This document shows positions 5,376-12,468 of a stretch of 24,876 nt of DNA, in pieces (within the stretch, counting starts at the first letter, position 1; every line of letters begins with the position of its first letter). The stretch comes from an uncultured Lachnoclostridium sp. (GTDB lineage Bacteria > Bacillota > Clostridia > Lachnospirales > Lachnospiraceae). The stretch lies in assembly GCA_902464595.1 (NCBI GenBank), contig CABQJX010000026.1, positions 1 through 24,876 on the forward strand. Direction: 5' to 3'. The notes beneath the pieces were generated by a model. It did not search any database, was not told the DNA's origin, and worked only from the letters and a program-made list of their open reading frames with translations. The translations under genes were made by a program, and so were the position numbers.

Positions 5376-6794
5376 TTAAAGTACCCCAATGGCCTCCCTC
5401 ACATTGGAAACACCGATCAGCTTCATACCCTCTATAGGTTTTATTTTTTCCGCACAGACCTTTGGAAGGAGACAGGAGGTAAATCCCAGCTTTGCAGCCT
5501 CGCTCACCCGCTTTGCAGACTGGGATACAGACCGTACCTCCCCGGAAAGCCCCACTTCCCCAAAGATCAGCATCCTGGGATCCGCGGGGCGATCCTTATA
5601 GCTGGACATGATCGCCATGATAATAGCCAGATCCAGAGCTGGTTCATTCATCTTCATGCCTCCCGCAATATTCACGTAAGCGTCCAGACGGGACATCTCA
5701 TAGCGGCACCGTTTTTCCAAAACTGCCATCAGAAGATTGACCCGGTTATAATCCGTTCCAGCTGCCGTCCGCCGCGGCATACCAAAATTCGTCTCTGTCA
5801 CCAGCGCCTGTACCTCCAGCAAAATAGGCCTGGTCCCCTCAAGGGAACAGGACACCACCGCCCCGGAGGCCTGCTCAGGACGCCCCTCCAGCATATACTC
5901 GGAAGGGTTTTCCACCTCCTTTAATCCCTCCTCCATCATCTCAAAGACCCCGATCTCATTGGTGGATCCAAAACGGTTTTTCACACTTCTCAGAATGCGG
6001 TAAGAGGCATTGCGGTCCCCCTCAAAATACAGGACTGTATCCACCATGTGTTCCAGTACCCTCGGGCCTGCCACTACCCCCTCCTTCGTCACGTGGCCTA
6101 CCACAAAAATCGCAATGCCATTCTGCTTCGCGATCTGCATAAGAAGCCCTGTGGATTCCCGAACCTGGCTGACACTTCCCGGAGCTGAGGTCACTTCTTC
6201 CCGATACATGGTCTGAATCGAGTCGATGACCACAATCTGGGGCTTTGTCCCTGTCACTGCCTGCTCAATGCGCTCTAAACTGGTTTCGCAGAGAAATCGC
6301 AGCTCCCCGGTAACCGGGCCGATACGGTTCGCTCTCAGCTTGATCTGTTTGAGGGATTCCTCCCCGGATATGTACAGCACTCTCTGTCCCTTTGAGGCAA
6401 GATTCCGGCACACCTGCAGCAAAAGGGTTGACTTTCCAATGCCGGGATCTCCTCCCACCAAAACCAGGGAGCCCGCCACAATCCCATCTCCCAAAACCCG
6501 GTCCAGCTCTTTAAATCCGGTAGAAATGTGATCCTGCTCCTCCAGATCGATCTCCGAAAGGAGAGAAGGTGCTGCCCCTCCTGCAAATACTCCGGACAGC
6601 CGGCCAGTTTCCCTTAACTGACCCTGGCTGGTCAAACCACGGCTTCCTGAAGCCCCTGCCTTTGTCCCTGCCTTTGAGACCGGCTCCTCTACCATCGTAT
6701 TCCATGATCTGCATGCCGGGCACTGCCCCATCCATTTTGCTGATTCATAACCACATTCACTGCAAAAAAATGCAGTTGTCCTTGCTTTTGCCAT
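5376..6794 (-). CDS. radA: DNA repair protein RadA (Sms)
   Basis: A 472-residue RadA/Sms ATPase that promotes branch migration and processing of recombination intermediates. Domains in order: an N-terminal C4 zinc finger (C11, C14, C25, C28), a RecA-like ATPase with Walker A GGDPGIGKST at 114-123 and Walker B near IVVIDSIQTMY (187-197), the RadA-specific KNRFG motif at 271-275, and a C-terminal Lon-protease-like domain that has lost peptidase function in this family. Its length is slightly above the usual 450-460, mainly from a Gly/Ser-rich linker after the zinc finger. The ATG at 6794 has GGAGG 5 nt upstream. A terminator-like hairpin ends only about 20 nt before the start, so transcription either reads through it or begins very close to the gene. 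RadA often lies next to clpC in Firmicutes, as it nearly does here. Confidence 0.97.
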   Translation of the reverse strand: MAKARTTAFFCSECGYESAKWMGQCPACRSWNTMVEEPVSKAGTKAGASGSRGLTSQGQLRETGRLSGVFAGGAAPSLLSEIDLEEQDHISTGFKELDRVLGDGIVAGSLVLVGGDPGIGKSTLLLQVCRNLASKGQRVLYISGEESLKQIKLRANRIGPVTGELRFLCETSLERIEQAVTGTKPQIVVIDSIQTMYREEVTSAPGSVSQVRESTGLLMQIAKQNGIAIFVVGHVTKEGVVAGPRVLEHMVDTVLYFEGDRNASYRILRSVKNRFGSTNEIGVFEMMEEGLKEVENPSEYMLEGRPEQASGAVVSCSLEGTRPILLEVQALVTETNFGMPRRTAAGTDYNRVNLLMAVLEKRCRYEMSRLDAYVNIAGGMKMNEPALDLAIIMAIMSSYKDRPADPRMLIFGEVGLSGEVRSVSQSAKRVSEAAKLGFTSCLLPKVCAEKIKPIEGMKLIGVSNVREAIGVL

Positions 6795-6813
6795 TCGCTC
6801 CTCCCAACTATTA

Positions 6814-6842
6814 CAGAAAAAGGCTGGAAATACATTCCAGCC
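6814..6842 (-). terminator. Hairpin with U-tract just upstream of radA
   Basis: On the minus strand GGCTGGAA and TTCCAGCC (plus 6822-6829 and 6835-6842) pair over 8 bp, followed by TTTTTCTG. It would end transcripts of the 138-aa gene, but lies only 20 nt before the radA ATG and leaves little room for a radA promoter; a weak TGTAAT follows the hairpin. Attenuation of radA is possible. Confidence 0.7.
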
Positions 6843-6910
6843 CCATTTCCTATTTACTTCTAAAATTGCTTCTCACAGCTTCTGACCGCCGGAACCTTTC
6901 CGCTCACAGC

Positions 6911-7327
6911 TTAAACTCTCTTTACCGCCTTGACAGACACAGCCTTCCCATCTTCTAACTCCACACTGACGCTGAGCTTGCCGCTCATGTTGGTCTTCAT
7001 GCTGCCAATGGCCGCTCCGTTTACATACACCTCATAATCTGTATCATTCTCCAGCTGTATCGTAATCTGGGCATCCTTACTGCCTTCCACCGCAAATTCC
7101 ACGCCCTCATCTGTCACCTTAAAATGCTCGGCAGCCGTTCCCGGAACAGACTCATATACAAACATGTCATTGCGCTCCAGCTTGGTAATTTCATTGTAGG
7201 TCTTTACCTTATATACATCTCCCTGATACTCAAAACCGGACTTTTTCGCCTTCTCTCCCAATCTGTAATTACCAAAACTAATGGTGCCATCCTGCTCTGT
7301 GCAGATTAATCCTTCAATGACCGGCAT
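6911..7327 (-). CDS. Conserved hypothetical protein of the type labelled 'endosialidase' in Lachnospiraceae
   Basis: A 138-residue protein. I recall close relatives in Lachnospiraceae that start MPVIEGLI..DGTISFG and contain LERN..FVYESVPGTA; databases often name them endosialidase. I see no catalytic motif to support that name. The C-terminal half (from about 85) is beta-rich with alternating polar and hydrophobic strands (ITIQLENDTDYEVYVNG, then KLSVSVELEDG), like a small beta-sandwich. No signal peptide or membrane segment is seen. The start is put at 7327 because AGGAGG sits 8 nt before it; the longer frame at 7345 encodes that site. It lies between clpC and radA on the same strand with its own -10 TATAAT and its own terminator. 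The role is unknown. Confidence 0.82.
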   Translation of the reverse strand: MPVIEGLICTEQDGTISFGNYRLGEKAKKSGFEYQGDVYKVKTYNEITKLERNDMFVYESVPGTAAEHFKVTDEGVEFAVEGSKDAQITIQLENDTDYEVYVNGAAIGSMKTNMSGKLSVSVELEDGKAVSVKAVKRV

Positions 7328-7415
7328 CTCTTTATCCTCCTGCATTTATGCTTCATTGGTAATCAGAGGGCAGAACCACCGTTTATCTGCCCGCTGTCCA
7401 TAATGATATATAAAA

Positions 7416-7444
7416 ATTATACAACAACAATCAAAAAATAACCA
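7416..7444 (-). promoter_or_regulatory. Likely promoter of the 138-aa gene
   Basis: A perfect TATAAT on the minus strand (7416-7421) with a weak TGGTTA -35 (7439-7444) at 17 bp. The leader then forms a GGGCAGA/TCTGCCC hairpin (7368-7392) before the ribosome site. No strong terminator for clpC is seen in 7445-7489, so some readthrough is possible. Confidence 0.45.
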
Positions 7445-7489
7445 GTAAATTTATTCTTAATTCTTTCGTCCGCTTCCGCCATAAGACTG

Positions 7490-9994
7490 TTATTGAGCGG
7501 GGGCCGCCTGCTTCTCTGCTGCTTTCTTTCTGCCCCGGGAAGCCGCCTTTTTCTTTACGGAAAAGGTCAGCTTATCCCCGTCAAAGCCTACCTCCACCAT
7601 GCTTCCCGCCTTAACGGTCCCGTCTAACATGGCCTCGGCCAGCCGATCCTCCAGCTGGCTCTGGATGGTACGGCGCAAAGGTCTGGCCCCATACTTGTTG
7701 TCATACCCTTTGTCAATCAGGTATCCCTTGGCCTCCTCAGAAACAGACAGGGTCATCCCCAGCTGGGCAAAACAGCGCTTTTCAATGCCTTTCAGCATAA
7801 TATCTGCAATGCCCTTCATGTGCTCCCTTGTCAGCTGATGGAATACGATAATATCATCAATCCTGTTTAAAAACTCCGGCTTAAACAGGCGCTTCACCTC
7901 GTCCATGACCCGTTCCTTCATAAAGTTATAGTCAGCCTGGGCATCCTCTGTTACGCCAAATCCCAGCCGCTTGGGAGAAATAATATTCTCTGCCCCTGCA
8001 TTGGAAGTCATAATGATGATTGTATTCTTAAAATCGATCCTCCGGCCCTGGGCATCCGTAATATGTCCGTCATCCAGCACCTGGAGAAGAATATTAAACA
8101 CATCGGGATGAGCCTTCTCGATCTCATCAAAAAGGATCACAGAATAGGGATTTCGCCGCACCTTCTCGCTGAGCTGGCCGCCCTCATCGTATCCCACATA
8201 TCCTGGCGGGGATCCGATCATCTTGGAAACGCTGTGCTTTTCCATATACTCGGACATATCAACCCGGATCAGGGCCGTTTCTGTCCCAAACATAGCCTCC
8301 GCCAACGCCTTTGACAGCTCTGTCTTCCCCACTCCCGTAGGGCCTAAGAACAGGAAGGAACCAATGGGGCGCTTGGGATCCTTTAACCCCACCCGTCCTC
8401 TGCGGATCGCCTTTGAGATAGCTGCCACTGCCTCTTCCTGCCCTACCACTCTCTGATGCAAAATCCCTTCCAGGCCGCGAAGCCGTTTGGATTCCTCCTC
8501 TGCCAGCTTCTTCACCGGGATCTTTGTCCATCCGGATACCACATCCGCTACTTCATTTTCGCTGACAACCAGCTTTCTGCTCTCCTTTTCCTTCTGCCAG
8601 TCCTCCATGGTCTTAGCGATCTTTTCTTTTATCTTTTCCTGCTTTTTCTTAATTTCCCCTGCCTTCTCGTATGCCTCGCTGCGGATGGCTTCTTCCTTAT
8701 CCTCCTCCAGCTTGTCGATCTGTTTTTCATATTCCTTGATCTGGGAAGGCTTGGTAAAATTCATCAGACGCACCCGGGATGCGGCCTCATCAATGAGATC
8801 GATGGCCTTATCCGGCAGAAAACGGTCATTGATATAGCGGTTGGACAGCTTTACAGCCGCCTCAAGACCTCCGTCTGTGATCTCCACCTTGTGGTGCTCC
8901 TCATAACGGCTGCGCAGTCCCTTTAAAATGGCAATGGACTCATCTTCTGTCGGTTCGTCCACCGTCACAGGCTGGAACCGGCGCTCCAAAGCCGCATCCT
9001 TTTCAATATATTTCCGGTATTCGTCAATCGTCGTCGCGCCGATCACCTGTACCTCGCCCCTAGCCAGGGAAGGCTTCAAAATATTGGAGGCATCCAGAGC
9101 GCCCTCCGCTCCCCCGGCTCCGATAATGGTATGGATCTCATCAATAAACAGAAGCACGTCACCGGACTGGGCCACCTCGGAAATCACCCGCTTGATCCTT
9201 TCCTCAAACTCTCCCCGATATTTGGAGCCAGCCACCATACCGGACAGATCCAGAGTCATGACCCGCTTCCCGGCAATGGTCTCCGGCACATCACCGGAGG
9301 AGATCAGCTGTGCTAAGCCCTCCACCACAGCCGTCTTTCCCACTCCCGGCTCTCCGATGAGGCAGGGATTATTTTTGGTGCGGCGGCTGAGGATTTGAAT
9401 CAGGCGTTCAATCTCCCTTTCCCTTCCGATCACTGGATCCAGCTTTCCCTCAGCTGCCATTTGAGTCAGATTGCGGCTGTAGCTGTCCAGGGTAGGCGTT
9501 GCGCCGGAACGTCCCTGGGCGTGCCCTCCCTGAAGTTCTTCCCTGGAAGCAGGGGCATCCTCTCCCATAGCTGCCAAGAGATCCACATACAGCTTCTGTA
9601 TATTGACCCCCATAGTATTTAAAAGGCGGCTTGCCACGCAGTCCCCCTCTCTGAGAATAGCGATCAAAATATGCTCTGTCCCGATCTGGGCCGCCTTAAA
9701 GCGGACTGCCTCCCGGTAACTGTTTTCGATCACGCGGCGTGCCCTGGGAGTGTAGGAAGCCTGATCCGCTGTCTGCACAGCCGGATTCGGTGCGATCAAC
9801 TGGCTCACCAGCTGGGTCACCCGCTCCTCCTCCACTCCATTTTCCTCCAGCACGCTGGCTGCCACGCCAGTGCCTTCCTGCAGCAGTCCTATGAGCAGAT
9901 GCTCCGTCCCCACATAACCGTGGCTTAAAGCCTCCGCCGCCTCCACTGCCAGCCCCAAAGCCTCCTGGGCCTGCGGCGTATATCGTTCCATCAT
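7490..9994 (-). CDS. clpC: ATP-dependent Clp protease ATP-binding subunit ClpC
   Basis: An 834-residue HSP100 unfoldase that feeds substrates, including arginine-phosphorylated proteins, into ClpP. It has a double Clp N-domain (residues 1-140), AAA module 1 with Walker A GEPGVGKT at about 214-221 and Walker B LLFIDEIH at about 281-288, a coiled-coil middle region with UVR-like sequence (about 430-463) that marks ClpC rather than ClpA or ClpB, AAA module 2 with GPTGVGKT at about 551-558, and a basic Ala/Lys-rich C-terminal tail (GRKKAAEKQAAPAQ). The start is set at the ATG at 9994 (MMERYTPQ), 10 nt after AAGGAGG; an ATG at 9991 is equally possible. A longer TTG start would encode the ribosome site. 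It is the last gene of gntR-mcsA-mcsB-clpC, 70 bp after mcsB. Confidence 0.97.
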   Translation of the reverse strand: MMERYTPQAQEALGLAVEAAEALSHGYVGTEHLLIGLLQEGTGVAASVLEENGVEEERVTQLVSQLIAPNPAVQTADQASYTPRARRVIENSYREAVRFKAAQIGTEHILIAILREGDCVASRLLNTMGVNIQKLYVDLLAAMGEDAPASREELQGGHAQGRSGATPTLDSYSRNLTQMAAEGKLDPVIGREREIERLIQILSRRTKNNPCLIGEPGVGKTAVVEGLAQLISSGDVPETIAGKRVMTLDLSGMVAGSKYRGEFEERIKRVISEVAQSGDVLLFIDEIHTIIGAGGAEGALDASNILKPSLARGEVQVIGATTIDEYRKYIEKDAALERRFQPVTVDEPTEDESIAILKGLRSRYEEHHKVEITDGGLEAAVKLSNRYINDRFLPDKAIDLIDEAASRVRLMNFTKPSQIKEYEKQIDKLEEDKEEAIRSEAYEKAGEIKKKQEKIKEKIAKTMEDWQKEKESRKLVVSENEVADVVSGWTKIPVKKLAEEESKRLRGLEGILHQRVVGQEEAVAAISKAIRRGRVGLKDPKRPIGSFLFLGPTGVGKTELSKALAEAMFGTETALIRVDMSEYMEKHSVSKMIGSPPGYVGYDEGGQLSEKVRRNPYSVILFDEIEKAHPDVFNILLQVLDDGHITDAQGRRIDFKNTIIIMTSNAGAENIISPKRLGFGVTEDAQADYNFMKERVMDEVKRLFKPEFLNRIDDIIVFHQLTREHMKGIADIMLKGIEKRCFAQLGMTLSVSEEAKGYLIDKGYDNKYGARPLRRTIQSQLEDRLAEAMLDGTVKAGSMVEVGFDGDKLTFSVKKKAASRGRKKAAEKQAAPAQ

Positions 9995-10064
9995 ATCCTT
10001 ATGTCCTCCTTGCAAGCATAATCTTCCCCACAGCAGATCCTATTATGGAAATAGACCGAAAATC

Positions 10065-11099
10065 TTACACTAATTCCGGAAGATTCTGCCGTATATAAGC
10101 CGCCCTGGCGGCATCTAATCCCTCTTTATCCAAAGGCTGCTTCCACCAGATATTCAAGCTGGCTGGTTTGATCCCCAGGATCAAGCTGTACAGGGAACAT
10201 TCCCTGCTAAACTGCAGCAGCCCATCTGCCTCCCCTGCGATCAGCTGGGAGAGGAATATCCTGGCGTCTTTTTCCGTAATCCTTCTGGCATATTTTAACA
10301 CTCCATAGGATTTATACGCCTCATCCTCCCGTTCCAGGCGGCGGGCATCCAAGGCTGCATTTCTCATACGGGTCTCCTGGTTATTCAACTGGGAAGCGGC
10401 CTTAGACACCAGCTCCAGGATCTCCCGCTCCGACTGTCCCAGGGTTCTTTGGTTGGATACCTCATAAAAGCCCCCGTAATTTTCATTTCCCTCGCCGCAC
10501 AGCCCCCGTATGGCTGCGCCGAACCGTCCCATATCCGCCACAATACTCTGAAATTTTCTCACCTGGGACAGAGTAGGGAGATGGAGGACTACACAGGCCC
10601 GAAGCCCTGTCCCCACATTGGTGGGAAATGAGGTGAGGTAACCGTATTTCTCATCAAAAGCATAGGAAAAATGTTCATTCACATAATCGTCCACCACATC
10701 TGCCCTCTGCCAAAGCTCCTCCAGAGAAAGGCCGGGGGCAAGAAGCTGGATCCGTATATGGTCATCGCCTCCCAGCACAATGCTTTCGGATTCATCCTCT
10801 GACATCAGAAGACCCGAGGCTTCTCTTTTGTTCACCGTAGCCATATTTAAAATGCGCCGTTCCCGGAGGGCCAGCTTATCCAGATCCGCCAGCTTATCTA
10901 ACCGGCAAAACCGGTACGGCTTCCCCTCTTTGTCCTCCGCTTCACTCAGCCCTTCCCGAAGACGCTCCACCATTTCCTGGCACTGGGCAGGCTCCATACG
11001 GGAAGGAAAGACATATTCATCCCAGTTTCTTGCAAGGCGCACCCTGCTGTACATTACATTGGAGCCATGCTCCTCCATATGCTCAAACCATTTACTCAC
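10065..11099 (-). CDS. mcsB: Protein arginine kinase McsB
   Basis: A 344-residue member of the phosphagen kinase fold that phosphorylates arginines on damaged proteins and so marks them for ClpC-ClpP. Signatures include SRVRLARN at 18-25, the GTGLRACVVLHLP stretch, IRGLCGEGNENYGG and YEVSNQRTLGQSE. It starts with GTG at 11099, with GGAGG 9 nt before it, and overlaps the end of mcsA by 8 nt, so translation is probably coupled. Near the C terminus the regulatory phospho-arginine pocket motif RDxxRA reads LDAARA (328-333): D329 and R332 are kept but the first Arg is Leu. This may weaken allosteric activation (inference). The protein is slightly shorter than the B. subtilis enzyme (about 363 aa). 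Confidence 0.95.
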   Translation of the reverse strand: MSKWFEHMEEHGSNVMYSRVRLARNWDEYVFPSRMEPAQCQEMVERLREGLSEAEDKEGKPYRFCRLDKLADLDKLALRERRILNMATVNKREASGLLMSEDESESIVLGGDDHIRIQLLAPGLSLEELWQRADVVDDYVNEHFSYAFDEKYGYLTSFPTNVGTGLRACVVLHLPTLSQVRKFQSIVADMGRFGAAIRGLCGEGNENYGGFYEVSNQRTLGQSEREILELVSKAASQLNNQETRMRNAALDARRLEREDEAYKSYGVLKYARRITEKDARIFLSQLIAGEADGLLQFSRECSLYSLILGIKPASLNIWWKQPLDKEGLDAARAAYIRQNLPELV

Positions 11100-11703
11100 A
11101 GCCCTTCGCCTCCTTCCGAAGCTCCCTCACCCGGTCTCTAAGCTGGGCGGCCTGCTCATAATCCTCTTTCTGCAATGCTTCTTTCAGCTGTGCTTCCAGC
11201 CCCCGTATCTCCTTTTTCAGAGCTGCTGTTTCCGCGCTGCCGTTCCCTGTCTCTCCCTCTGTTTCCTCTCCGCCGGAGGGCTGTATCTGCTCCGGGATCT
11301 CAGGAACCTCCTTCTCAAAGGAGCTCTTAAACTTAGGCTGCTTTCCCTTGTGGCTCTCGCTCCCCTGAAGCTGCTTCATCTTATCGCTGATCAGCAGGTC
11401 AAACACACCGTAACAATCCCCGCATCCAAACCGGCTGTCTTCCACAAAGTCGTCAAAGCTGGTACCGCAGGTAGGACATACCACCTGGCCCCTGATATCA
11501 GCTTCATCTTCATCGTCCTCCAGTCCCAGCAGGCCGGAAAGCAGTTTTCCCAGAGGAAAATCCCCCTCCAAAATAGCCGAATACTGACCCAGATCCAATT
11601 CCTTCGCACAGTGGGAACAGAGGTTGTGCTCTGTCTTTACCCCATTGACGATCTCTGTATATTTGATCGTCGCTTCTCTGATCTTACATCTCTCACACAG
11701 CAT
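11092..11703 (-). CDS. mcsA: McsA, zinc-binding activator of McsB
   Basis: A 203-residue protein with four CxxC pairs: C3/C6, C29/C32, C76/C79 and C94/C97, forming two probable zinc sites. An acidic linker follows, and a C-terminal UVR motif coiled coil (LEAQLKEALQKEDYEQAAQL). McsA binds and activates the McsB arginine kinase and links it to redox and metal stress. I choose the ATG at 11703 (MLCERCK) since GGAGG lies 6 nt before it; the in-frame ATG two codons upstream directly abuts the GGAGG and cannot use it. It is the second gene of the operon, 60 bp after gntR and overlapping mcsB. The linker between zinc sites and UVR motif (about 115-155) is rich in Glu, Gly, Ser and Pro and probably disordered. 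Confidence 0.95.
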   Translation of the reverse strand: MLCERCKIREATIKYTEIVNGVKTEHNLCSHCAKELDLGQYSAILEGDFPLGKLLSGLLGLEDDEDEADIRGQVVCPTCGTSFDDFVEDSRFGCGDCYGVFDLLISDKMKQLQGSESHKGKQPKFKSSFEKEVPEIPEQIQPSGGEETEGETGNGSAETAALKKEIRGLEAQLKEALQKEDYEQAAQLRDRVRELRKEAKGCE

Positions 11704-11763
11704 ACCCATCCTCCATGATCTCCAGTCCGGGCTCCATCCGTTTTTACGAAAAACAGACAGGCC

Positions 11764-12171
11764 TTAATCCTCCTCACAGCCCTCGTCCGGCTTTTTGCAT
11801 CCTCTGGTATATCTGTCAAAAATGTCATCTACCAGCTCATGAACCTCCGCTCTGGTGATATTTTTGCAGATGCCCCATGCCAAAACCACGTCCAGATTCC
11901 TGCGCATATCCTCCAATGCCTGTATCTTATCCACATCCAGGCTGACCACGGCGCCCTTTCTCCGGTCCAGCTTGACAAAGCCGTCCTGCCGCAGTACGGA
12001 ATATGCTTTATTTACTGTATGCATGTTGATCCCGATATAATCGGCCATCTGGCGCACAGAGGGAAGCGTATCCCCTTCCCGTATCCGGTCCGTGGCAATT
12101 CCCATGATGATCTGATTGCGCAGCTGTATATAGATCGCCTCATCACTGTTGAAATCAATCTTTAGAACCAT
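11764..12171 (-). CDS. GntR family (YtrA-type) transcriptional regulator heading the mcsAB-clpC operon
   Basis: A 135-residue regulator with an N-terminal winged helix-turn-helix of the GntR class: IYIQLRNQIIMGIATDRI, then LPSVRQMADYIGINMHTVNKAY, then LRQDGFVKLDRRKGAVV. The short helical C-terminal part (about 60 residues, no ligand domain) is typical of the YtrA subfamily. The start is the ATG at 12171, behind a weak GGTGAT site; a longer TTG frame lacks support. It occupies the place normally held by ctsR in the ctsR-mcsA-mcsB-clpC operon, and its promoter is overlapped by inverted repeats that suit a dimeric repressor. YtrA-type genes usually neighbour ABC transporters; none is adjacent here. 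That it controls heat-shock genes is inference from position. Confidence 0.9.
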   Translation of the reverse strand: MVLKIDFNSDEAIYIQLRNQIIMGIATDRIREGDTLPSVRQMADYIGINMHTVNKAYSVLRQDGFVKLDRRKGAVVSLDVDKIQALEDMRRNLDVVLAWGICKNITRAEVHELVDDIFDRYTRGCKKPDEGCEED

Positions 12172-12228
12172 AAAATCACCATCTTTCGTCTGCTTCACCA
12201 AGAAAGTTATATTTGTTCTACAGATAGT

Positions 12229-12275
12229 ATAACACCTGTTATCTTAATCATAACAGGGAAATCCTGTTTCGTCAA
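12229..12275 (-). promoter_or_regulatory. Promoter and candidate operator of the gntR-mcsA-mcsB-clpC operon
   Basis: Minus strand: TTGACG (12270-12275), 17 bp, TATGAT (12247-12252). Two overlapping palindromes cover the -10 and start point: CTGTTAT-N7-ATAACAG (plus 12236-12242 and 12250-12256) and ATAACA-N2-TGTTAT (12229-12234 and 12237-12242). Three alternating TGTTAT half-sites in 28 bp suggest an autoregulatory site for the GntR protein. I see no CtsR-type GGTCAAA heptads here. Confidence 0.7.
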
Positions 12276-12334
12276 GGAAAACTGCCCCCTCTTTCGCTCC
12301 CACTCTCTCCAAAAAATTTTCCTATCATAGAGCA

Positions 12335-12368
12335 GGAGGGACGCCTGCCCTCATGGCCGCGTCCCCCC
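12335..12368. terminator. Hairpin downstream of mgtE
   Basis: GGAGGGACGC (12335-12344) pairs with GCGTCCCCCC (12359-12368), 9 of 10 bp. No immediate U-tract; AAAATTTTTT comes about 15 nt later on the minus strand. It may be the 3' end of the mgtE mRNA. Confidence 0.4.
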
Positions 12369-12414
12369 TGACCTACGTTCTTCCTGACCTACGTCCTTCC
12401 TGACCTACATTCTT
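12367..12414. repeat. Three-copy 16-bp tandem repeat
   Basis: CCTGACCTACGTTCTT (12367-12382), CCTGACCTACGTCCTT (12383-12398), CCTGACCTACATTCTT (12399-12414), then a decayed fourth unit (to 12430). Each copy differs from the next at one or two bases. It lies between the mgtE stop codon and the hairpin at 12335-12368. Confidence 0.88.
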
Positions 12415-12468
12415 CCTGTCTGTATCTTCTCTATAAAAATCCGGCAGGCTCCCCTCCAAACATTCACT

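Noticed and set aside
10780..11718. A 312-codon plus-strand frame opposite mcsB and mcsA
   Set aside because: It is a shadow of two well-supported minus-strand genes, with leucine-rich low-complexity sequence and no ribosome site.
12229..12275. CtsR operator (GGTCAAA heptads) at the mcsAB-clpC promoter
   Set aside because: CGTCAA at the -35 is part of the TTGACG box, and no heptad repeat with the usual 3-bp spacing is present.
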